From contig JALSLW010000076.1 in NCBI GenBank assembly GCA_026988155.1, positions 1 through 41,729 on the forward strand: DNA of 41,729 nucleotides, read 5' to 3'. Source of the DNA: Methylomonas sp. GTDB taxonomy: Bacteria; Pseudomonadota; Gammaproteobacteria; Methylococcales; Methylomonadaceae. Below the pieces are notes generated by a model. That model was not told the DNA's origin. It did no database searches and worked only from the letters and a program-made list of their open reading frames with translations. A program made the position numbers and the translations under genes. This document shows positions 36,112 to 41,729 of the stretch, in pieces (the first letter of the stretch is position 1; every line of letters begins with the position of its first letter).

Positions 36112-36841
36112 AGCAATCAAAATATTAACCCTTAGCCTATTGCTTTCTCCCCCGTGCTATTCATTTGACTGGGCTTCAAGCAATATCCAGGTGCTATACG
36201 GCGGTGATTTTGAATTTGGTGACAGTGACCGAACGACTTTTACTGTGGAACACGCAAATGGCTGGAAATATGGACAAAACTTTTTCTTCGTTGATGTTGC
36301 TGACCGTAATGACATAGGCGTAGAAATTTATGCCGAGGTGTACTCTTATCTCAGTTTTAATAAGCTTTCAGGAAACAATTCATCTCTGGGGCCAATTAAG
36401 GATATATCCTTATTTGCGGGCTTAAACATCAGCAACAAACCGGAGAATGATCAGTTTAAGGCCTATCTGGCCGGTTTTAGCTTTGATCTGGCAAATGAAT
36501 ATTTTGATTATTTGCAACTGGATATTGCAGTGTATAAATCTGACGATGTCAATAATAAATATGGCCTGCAAGTCACCCCAGTATGGAGCTATCCATTTGC
36601 AATAGGTTCGGCAAAGTTTAAATTCAGAGGGTTTACTGACTTTCGTACCAGCAATACCAATAACTCGGGAAACTTTCATATTCTAGCTCAGCCCCAGGTT
36701 CTGTTGGATATTGGCAATCTCGCTGGCTTAAAGTCAGACTCTGTGTATATTGGTACTGAATATTCCTACTGGCATAATAAATTTGGGATAAAAGGCGTTA
36801 ATGAATCGGTAGTTCAGGCCATGATCATAGGATTCTTTTAA
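36104..36841 (+). CDS. Tsx/OmpK-family outer membrane channel
   Basis: A 245-residue outer membrane protein with a signal peptide (cleavage near CYSFDW, about residue 20). It shows the family blocks: DWASSNIQVLYGGDFEF, TVEHANGWKYGQNFFFVDVAD, YLQLDIAVYKSDD, QVTPVWSYPF and EYSYWHNKFGIKGVNESVVQAM. Tsx transports nucleosides; other members act as phage or vibrio receptors (OmpK). Substrate specificity here is unknown. It begins within the last 8 bases of the MASE1 hybrid kinase gene, so expression of sensor and porin is coupled, which hints at sensing linked to uptake. Confidence 0.88.
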   Translation: MFKAIKILTLSLLLSPPCYSFDWASSNIQVLYGGDFEFGDSDRTTFTVEHANGWKYGQNFFFVDVADRNDIGVEIYAEVYSYLSFNKLSGNNSSLGPIKDISLFAGLNISNKPENDQFKAYLAGFSFDLANEYFDYLQLDIAVYKSDDVNNKYGLQVTPVWSYPFAIGSAKFKFRGFTDFRTSNTNNSGNFHILAQPQVLLDIGNLAGLKSDSVYIGTEYSYWHNKFGIKGVNESVVQAMIIGFF

Positions 36842-36898
36842 TTTTATTAAGATTAACGGTAAAATAGCTGTTTTTCATTATTCTGCAAGCACATAAAT

Positions 36899-38602
36899 AT
36901 GCGTACAACTCAATTCCCTCTTAGCACTGTCAAAGAAATACCTGCAGATGCTGAAATTGCCAGTCATAAGTTAATGATTCGAGCGGGCTTAATTCGTAAA
37001 CTAGCTTCTGGTCTATATACTTGGCTGCCTTTAGGACTAAGAGTGTTGCGTAAGGTGGAAAAAATCACCCGTGAAGAAATGGAAAAAGCTGGCGCTTTAG
37101 AAGTACTAATGCCAACGCTGCAGCCAGCTGAACTCTGGCAGGAAACCGGTCGCTGGGAACTCTATGGCCCTGAGCTTGCTAGATTGAAAGACCGCCATGA
37201 CCGTGATTTCTGTCTGGGCCCTACCCATGAAGAAGTCATTACCGATTTAGCAAGAAATGAATTGAAAAGCTATAAACAGCTGCCTATTACCTATTATCAG
37301 ATTCAGACAAAAATTCGTGATGAAATTCGTCCACGCTTCGGCATTATGCGTTCGCGTGAATTCATTATGAAAGATGCCTATTCTTTTCATTTAAACCAGC
37401 AGTCATTACAGCAAAGCTATGATGTTATGTTTCAGACCTATAGCAATATCTTTGACCGGTTTGGGCTAAATTATCGGGCAGTTATTGCTGACTCAGGCTC
37501 CATTGGCGGCGCTGTGTCTCATGAGTTTCATGTGCTAGCCGATTCCGGTGAAGATGCCATTGCCTTTTCTACAGACAGTGAGTATGGCGCCAATGTTGAG
37601 AAAGCAGAAGCCATTATGCCTGCAGGTGACCGTGCTGAAGCAACTGCTGAAATGACTTTAACGGATACTCCCAATCAGCATACTATCGAAGAGATCAGTC
37701 AGTTTTTTGATATTTCAAATCAGCAATGTTTAAAAACATTAATCGTAAAAGGTGATAATGAATCTTTAGTGGCTTTATTGCTGCGCGGTGATCATGAGCT
37801 TAACGAATTAAAGTCTGAAAAACTGGAAGGCGTACTCTCTCCTCTAGAATTCGCCAGCGATGAAGAGGTTTTAGCCTGCTGCCACTGCAAACCTGGATCA
37901 ATAGGCCCCATAGGGCTTAACGTAAAAATCATTGTTGACCGCAGTGCTAGTTTATTATCTGACTTTGTCTGCGGTGCAAACCAGGATGACAAACATTATA
38001 AAGGGGTTAATTGGGAACGTGATCTGCCCTTGCCTCAGGTTGAAGACTTACGCCTAATCGCTGAAGGCGATGCCAGTCCAGATGGAAAGGGAACTATTAC
38101 AATAGCCCGCGGCATTGAAGTTGGCCATATTTTTCAGTTAGGTGATAAATACACAGAAGCAATGAAAGCTTCTATCATCAACGAAGCGGGGAAAAACCAA
38201 ACCATGCTGATGGGATGTTACGGCATCGGCATTTCCAGAATTGTGGCGGCGGCCATTGAGCAAAAGCACGATGACAAAGGCATCATTTGGCCAGACAGTC
38301 TGGCACCTTTTCAAGTCGCTTTATGTCCAATGAATATGCATAAGTCGGAACGGCTAAAAACAGCGGTTGATGATATGTACCGCAAATTGCAGGATGCCGG
38401 AATTGAAGTGCTGTTAGATGACAGAAAAGTACGTGCAGGATTTATGTTTTCTGATATGGAGCTAATAGGCATTCCACATCGAATTGTGATGGGAGACAGA
38501 GGATTAGATTCTGGAAATGTTGAATATAGAGCACGAACTGACAGTGAAAGTCAGGATATTGCTTTAGATAATATCGTTGAATTTATAAAAAATAAAATGT
38601 AA
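36899..38602 (+). CDS. proS: prolyl-tRNA synthetase, bacterial type with editing domain
   Basis: This class II synthetase charges tRNA-Pro. The 567 residues have the bacterial-type layout: motif 1 region ([19 protein letters not shown]), motif 2 ([21 protein letters not shown]), the inserted YbaK-like editing domain that removes Ala-tRNA-Pro (about 225-385), motif 3 ([17 protein letters not shown]) and the anticodon-binding domain (about 470-567). The start aligns with E. coli ProS ([13 protein letters not shown]-like). It stands alone, ending at a hairpin shared with the PEP-CTERM gene. Confidence 0.97.
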   Translation: MRTTQFPLSTVKEIPADAEIASHKLMIRAGLIRKLASGLYTWLPLGLRVLRKVEKITREEMEKAGALEVLMPTLQPAELWQETGRWELYGPELARLKDRHDRDFCLGPTHEEVITDLARNELKSYKQLPITYYQIQTKIRDEIRPRFGIMRSREFIMKDAYSFHLNQQSLQQSYDVMFQTYSNIFDRFGLNYRAVIADSGSIGGAVSHEFHVLADSGEDAIAFSTDSEYGANVEKAEAIMPAGDRAEATAEMTLTDTPNQHTIEEISQFFDISNQQCLKTLIVKGDNESLVALLLRGDHELNELKSEKLEGVLSPLEFASDEEVLACCHCKPGSIGPIGLNVKIIVDRSASLLSDFVCGANQDDKHYKGVNWERDLPLPQVEDLRLIAEGDASPDGKGTITIARGIEVGHIFQLGDKYTEAMKASIINEAGKNQTMLMGCYGIGISRIVAAAIEQKHDDKGIIWPDSLAPFQVALCPMNMHKSERLKTAVDDMYRKLQDAGIEVLLDDRKVRAGFMFSDMELIGIPHRIVMGDRGLDSGNVEYRARTDSESQDIALDNIVEFIKNKM

Positions 38603-38619
38603 CAAGCTTGAGTAAATGT

Positions 38620-38651
38620 GCCTCAAAGGATTAATTCCATTCCTTTGAGGC
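38620..38651. terminator. bidirectional hairpin between proS and the PEP-CTERM gene
   Basis: GCCTCAAAGGA (38620-38630) and TCCTTTGAGGC (38641-38651) form a perfect 11-bp stem with a 10-base loop between convergent stops. There is no strong T-tract on either strand. Confidence 0.6.
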
Positions 38652-38696
38652 TTAAAGCACTGTAATTAAAATCTGTCTAAAAGTATAGCACTTGAT

Positions 38697-39317
38697 TTAA
38701 TTAAGTAGTCTTTTTTTTCTGAAACCAATACCCTTTAACAGCCCCAAGCCTGTTGTCAATAATAATAATGTGGAGGGAAGAGGAACAGTTGCAGGTGTAG
38801 AAACAGCATTAAAACTGAGCGACTGTAATGTTGCCGAAGCATAAATACTATTGCCGGTAAGAGAATTAAAATCAACATCGATCAAAAAAGTCTCTCCTGC
38901 ATTAACAAAAATACTGCTAAGACTTTCTGTGCTAAATGCATTTGAAGCAAACATTAGGTTGTCTAGCTGCAGGCTGCTATTCACAGAAAAATCAAAAGGC
39001 AGTTGACCCGCATAATTGGTTAGTGTGTGCCCTCTCCCTACCATACCGGTATATTCAACGTCTGCATCACTCACAATACTCAATGAATACATTCCATTAC
39101 CAGGAACTCCAAACATAAGGCCACTATTGCTATTTTGCCTAAATCCATTCACGCCTCTGGCTGTGGCAACTATTGTAAAGTTAATCCCATTAACCGTATC
39201 GGTTGTCTGGTTTGGTCCAAAAGTGGATGCATACGGTGCAGTTCGAAAATCGATAAGTGCGGCCGAAGCAGTGCCTGCAAAACAGAAAGCAAAAGCAAAG
39301 ATAATTATTTTTTTCAT
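38697..39317 (-). CDS. PEP-CTERM sorting-domain protein
   Basis: A 206-residue exported protein with a clean signal peptide (MKKIIIFAFAFCFAGTASA), a Ser/Asn/Gly-rich beta-strand-like body, and a C-terminal sorting signal. The signal consists of VPLPSTLLLLTTGLGLL followed by a basic cluster (FRKKRLLN). The motif is the Pro-Leu-Pro variant of PEP-CTERM, recognised by an exosortase, so the protein should be processed at the membrane and delivered to the surface or exopolysaccharide. The start is ATG 39317, with GGAG about 8 bases upstream; the longer frame from TTG 39329 would cover that site. The cargo function is unknown, and no exosortase is in the window. Confidence 0.87.
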   Translation of the reverse strand: MKKIIIFAFAFCFAGTASAALIDFRTAPYASTFGPNQTTDTVNGINFTIVATARGVNGFRQNSNSGLMFGVPGNGMYSLSIVSDADVEYTGMVGRGHTLTNYAGQLPFDFSVNSSLQLDNLMFASNAFSTESLSSIFVNAGETFLIDVDFNSLTGNSIYASATLQSLSFNAVSTPATVPLPSTLLLLTTGLGLLKGIGFRKKRLLN

Positions 39318-39724
39318 TTTATTCTCCAAAGTATATAATTACACGCTTTTCCCCAAGCAAAACACATACCAAACATATATCATATTGTTTTTCATTGAAG
39401 TTTGTTTTTTTTACATACTCGCTATTGCAAAAGATGTTAAAGAAGCGGACATTTAACTGGCTGATAATTGTACTAATCTGAACCGGAGTAAAATTCATTG
39501 AAACATTTTGAAACCAATAGCTTGAATCATAAATCCAAAATCAGCGGATATTGTCATCTTTATGGCAAGAGAGATCTTAATGCTCTGGAAATTATGCTTA
39601 TTGATTTTTTATTTTACAAGGGCCTACAATTGGTTGGAATGAAAACCATCCATACCAGTAATTTTTGATTGCAAGATCCTACCCTACTTCCGTTATAACT
39701 AACCCCCATTTTCCAAACTTACCT
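39318..39724. other. intergenic region PEP-CTERM gene / queA
   Basis: About 400 bp of AT-rich sequence carries the promoter of the minus-strand PEP-CTERM gene and that of queA. One short frame is present on the + strand (39498-39668, 56 codons, TTG start with GGAG 9 bases upstream; it includes GYCHLYGKRDLNALEIMLID). I do not recognise it and cannot say whether it is translated. No RNA gene was seen. Confidence 0.45.
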
Positions 39725-40750
39725 ATGAAAAAAAGCGATTTTAACTATCATTTGCCAGAATGTCTGATTGCTCAAAAACCTTTAGCTGATCGTGTTGCCA
39801 GCCGAATGCTGTGCATGAACAAAAAAACAGGTGAACTAAAGGATAATCTATTTATAGATTTTATTGATATGGTTAATGAAAATGACCTGCTGGTTCTCAA
39901 TGACACAAAAGTTATCCCCGCACGTTTATATGGGAGGAAACAGACTGGCGGCAAAATTGAAATATTGATCGAAAGAGTGCTAGACGAGCATCACGCTATT
40001 GCCCACATCAAATCAAGTAAATCACCAAAGACTGGCGCTATTATAGAGTTAGAGAATAACTTCTCCTGCTGTGTAACTGGCAGAGAAAATGATTTGTTCT
40101 GTCTGGAATTTGGCGATAAACATACCGTGTTAAAGCTGCTGGGACAGATTGGCCATATTCCTTTGCCACCATATATAGCCAGGGAAGATGATCAAGAGGA
40201 TTTAACACGCTATCAGACCGTCTTTGCTAGACAGGCGGGGGCAGTTGCCGCACCAACTGCAGGCTTGCACTTTGACCAACATACCATAGATGCTCTTGAA
40301 CAGAAAGGGGTGAAAAAAGCCTTTGTTACCCTGCATGTAGGCAGTGGAACATTTCAGCCTGTTAGGGTGAATGATTTGTCTAAACATATAATGCATAAAG
40401 AATATTATTCAGTTTCTCAAGCGACAGCGGATGCTGTTCAGCAAACTAGAGAAAGGGGGGGGCAGATAATTGCTATAGGAACAACAGCAGTTAGGGCGTT
40501 AGAGTCTGCATCTCGTTCCGGCAGCTTAAAACCTGGATCCGGTAATACTGATTTATTTATTACCCCTGGATATGCATTTAAATCAATAGATGCAATGCTG
40601 ACTAATTTCCATTTACCAGAATCTACTTTGCTAATGCTGATCTCTGCCTTTGCCGGCTATGATCATGTTATGAACGCCTACCAGCATGCCATTAAACAGC
40701 AATATCGCTTTTTCAGCTACGGTGATGCAATGTTTTTGTCTGGCCCGTAA
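39725..40750 (+). CDS. queA: S-adenosylmethionine:tRNA ribosyltransferase-isomerase
   Basis: QueA transfers and isomerises the ribosyl group of SAM to 7-aminomethyl-7-deazaguanine in tRNA, giving epoxyqueuosine. The 341 residues match E. coli QueA throughout: N-terminal SDFNYHLPECLIAQKP, NDTKVIPARLYGRK, GAVAAPTAGLHFD, FVTLHVGSGTFQPVR, NFHLPESTLLMLISAFAG and YRFFSYGDAMF. The start is ATG 39725 by comparison with the family; the longer frame from TTG 39665 adds a non-conserved leader. tgt, usually downstream, is not here; instead a hairpin and a convergent gene follow. Confidence 0.97.
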   Translation: MKKSDFNYHLPECLIAQKPLADRVASRMLCMNKKTGELKDNLFIDFIDMVNENDLLVLNDTKVIPARLYGRKQTGGKIEILIERVLDEHHAIAHIKSSKSPKTGAIIELENNFSCCVTGRENDLFCLEFGDKHTVLKLLGQIGHIPLPPYIAREDDQEDLTRYQTVFARQAGAVAAPTAGLHFDQHTIDALEQKGVKKAFVTLHVGSGTFQPVRVNDLSKHIMHKEYYSVSQATADAVQQTRERGGQIIAIGTTAVRALESASRSGSLKPGSGNTDLFITPGYAFKSIDAMLTNFHLPESTLLMLISAFAGYDHVMNAYQHAIKQQYRFFSYGDAMFLSGP

Positions 40751-40784
40751 ACTGTCAAAAGTTTAGACTTTCTTAAGGAACGAG

Positions 40785-40825
40785 GATAGCAGAAAGAAGT
40801 GTTACTAACACACCTTTCTGCTATC
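40785..40825. terminator. bidirectional terminator between queA and the convergent gene
   Basis: GATAGCAGAAAG (40785-40796) pairs perfectly with CTTTCTGCTATC (40814-40825). The hairpin is extended inward by GTGTT/AACAC (40799-40803 and 40807-40811) after a small internal loop. It lies between the two convergent stop codons. Confidence 0.75.
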
Positions 40826-40831
40826 GGTTAA

Positions 40832-41215
40832 TTAATCATATTTTATATATTTAAACCTCGGATCATTAGGCGTTCCAATTAATGCTCCGCTCTCTTTACC
40901 GGGCTGCCACATAATGATTTCCTCAATTTTATGGGCCAGCTCAAAATCTTTATTGGTAATGCCTTTAGCTGCGTGGTTCATTAATTTAACAATAACAAAA
41001 GCATAAGAAACACTTAAGTCCGGGTGATGAAAAGCAGCCTCTGCAAGATGCCCGACAGTATTAACAACCATCAAGGTTCCCTTCCAGCCACTAGTTTTGT
41101 ACTTGCGCCGAATCCAGCCTTTTTCAAGATACCAATGGGGCAATTCGTCTTTTAAGCGCTGCTCCACTTCTTCATCACTATAGGTGTCCTCAAGTGTATG
41201 TTGTCTCCATGTCAT
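40832..41215 (-). CDS. pterin-4a-carbinolamine dehydratase family protein
   Basis: A 127-residue member of the PCD/DCoH family, which dehydrates 4a-hydroxytetrahydropterins or, in some bacteria, plays other pterin-related roles. The active-site residues are present: HHP at 63-65, H81 in LMNHAAKG and D90 in TNKDFELA. The segment HHPDLSVSYAFVIVKL differs from the phenylalanine-hydroxylase-linked type, and the C-terminal tail (GALIGTPNDPRFKYIKYD) is longer. No phenylalanine hydroxylase is nearby. A role with methanopterin or molybdopterin is an inference. The start is ATG 41215, with AGGGGGGAAAG upstream; the frame from TTG 41233 would include that site. Confidence 0.88.
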   Translation of the reverse strand: MTWRQHTLEDTYSDEEVEQRLKDELPHWYLEKGWIRRKYKTSGWKGTLMVVNTVGHLAEAAFHHPDLSVSYAFVIVKLMNHAAKGITNKDFELAHKIEEIIMWQPGKESGALIGTPNDPRFKYIKYD

Positions 41216-41347
41216 AATTCTTTCCCCCCTCAATTTTTAATCGTAAACGTAATATATAACTGATAATTCAATTTGGTAAAAGAACAATTAACCCAGGTAT
41301 GTTTTGATTATACGCCCTTCTATCATAAGTGGAGCCTGGCCAGTTGA

Positions 41348-41483
41348 AAAAAATCAGTTGACCGCTAAGTTCAACTGTAACTTGTTAAATAATATGCTTA
41401 AGCAAGTTTTTCTATTCTCACCAGATGGGTGAGACTATTTCGCTTCACAGTTTTGTGAAAAACCTGTGCTCAACTGATTTTTT
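41348..41483. repeat. inverted-repeat-bounded element, possible MITE or structured RNA
   Basis: AAAAAATCAGTTGA (41348-41361) and its exact complement TCAACTGATTTTTT (41470-41483) bound 108 bp. Inside are smaller hairpins: CTCACC/GGTGAG (41417-41422, 41428-41433) and TTCACA/TGTGAA (from about 41444). The whole could fold as a branched structure or be a small non-autonomous mobile element. No target duplication was recognised. Confidence 0.45.
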
Positions 41484-41526
41484 CTAGGTTGAACAGGAAA
41501 AGAAAATTATCTATAGATGTAACGGC

Positions 41527-41600
41527 TTGCAAACATAATCCATAGGACTTGCAAACAACGCGATTTTGGGCTCAGATTATTTGCAAACAGCTTGCAAACA
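41527..41600 (+). repeat. four direct TTGCAAACA repeats with helical spacing
   Basis: Exact 9-mers TTGCAAACA start at 41527, 41549, 41581 and 41592. The start-to-start distances are 22, 32 and 11 bases, close to whole turns of B-DNA, so all four would face the same side of the helix. This suggests an array of protein-binding sites. Confidence 0.6.
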
Positions 41601-41729
41601 TCTGTTGGACGAAGCCGCTAACGCGGAGAAAAGAACCACCACACCGGTAATTAAAGTTGTAACCTCACTTCCTTCTATTCGCATAGGAAGGTAACCTGCA
41701 AGCTCATTAAACTAACAATGAGGTTACGT

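Larger units (their letters stand above)
41216..41729. other. gene-free right end with inverted and direct repeats
   Basis: No convincing frame or tRNA was found in these 514 bp. It holds the promoter of the minus-strand carbinolamine dehydratase gene, a 136-bp segment bounded by 14-bp inverted repeats, four TTGCAAACA repeats, and an inverted repeat at the window edge (GTAACCTCA 41659-41667, TGAGGTTAC 41719-41727). Confidence 0.6.

Noticed and set aside
39498-39668. 56-codon frame with TTG start upstream of queA
   Set aside because: It has a possible GGAG site but no recognised homology and a rare start; noted in the intergenic entry, not called as a gene.
41527-41600. CRISPR-like repeats
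   Set aside because: The repeat unit is only 9 bp and the spacing is irregular and short; no cas genes.
41659-41727. Possible integron attC site (GTAACCTCA ... TGAGGTTAC)
   Set aside because: The outer arms do not fit the RYYYAAC/GTTRRRY core sequences, and no cassette or integrase is seen.

Overview
The window looks like chromosome from a gammaproteobacterial methanotroph or related methylotroph (Methylococcales-like). The basis is AT-rich DNA, gamma-type housekeeping genes (pyrC class II, rnt next to grxD, ppk1, mlaA, parC), a PEP-CTERM protein, and above all a compact tetrahydromethanopterin (H4MPT) biosynthesis operon. That cofactor is used for C1 transfer by methanogens and by methylotrophic bacteria. 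The genus is inference only. No gene is cut by either edge.

The most informative non-coding signal is at the left edge. Positions 3-30, read on the minus strand, match the gammaproteobacterial dif site (XerC/XerD chromosome-dimer resolution). In agreement, I counted by eye eleven copies of CCCTNCCC on the + strand (GGGNAGGG, the E. coli FtsK KOPS motif, reading leftwards toward position 1) and none in the opposite orientation. The window therefore probably runs from the replication terminus outward along one replichore.

Layout. 1-5.1 kb: dif, a small coiled-coil protein, pyrC, a FmdB-type zinc ribbon protein, aspS (with residues of the non-discriminating type) and nadA. 5.1-11 kb: a palindromic repeat, a sensor histidine kinase with a tandemly duplicated sensor module, parC and mlaA. 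11-19.7 kb: rnt, a tandem pair of monothiol glutaredoxins, then argD-argF, an SH3-domain membrane protein, ilvD, argA and cpdA, i.e. an arginine/branched-chain amino acid block. 19.7-26 kb: an IS66-like remnant, ppk1, folP with a PLP-dependent deaminase-like gene, and an ExeA-like ATPase fused to periplasmic repeats. 26-30.6 kb: an outer membrane barrel protein and the four-gene H4MPT operon (DmrB-like flavoprotein, DHPS-like protein, DUF447-like protein, MfnB). 30.6-41.2 kb: a dicarboxylate/amino acid symporter, a YihY-family protein, a MASE1 hybrid histidine kinase overlapping a Tsx/OmpK-like porin gene, proS, a PEP-CTERM protein, queA and a pterin-4a-carbinolamine dehydratase-like gene. 41.2-41.7 kb has no gene but holds inverted repeats and four helically spaced TTGCAAACA repeats.

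Pterin chemistry recurs: folate DHPS (folP), the H4MPT DHPS-like enzyme, MfnB, the DmrB-like reductase and a carbinolamine dehydratase lie within 18 kb. Several start codons were moved downstream of the longest reading frame on the basis of ribosome binding sites (fmdB, SH3 protein, cpdA, PEP-CTERM protein, queA, carbinolamine dehydratase).
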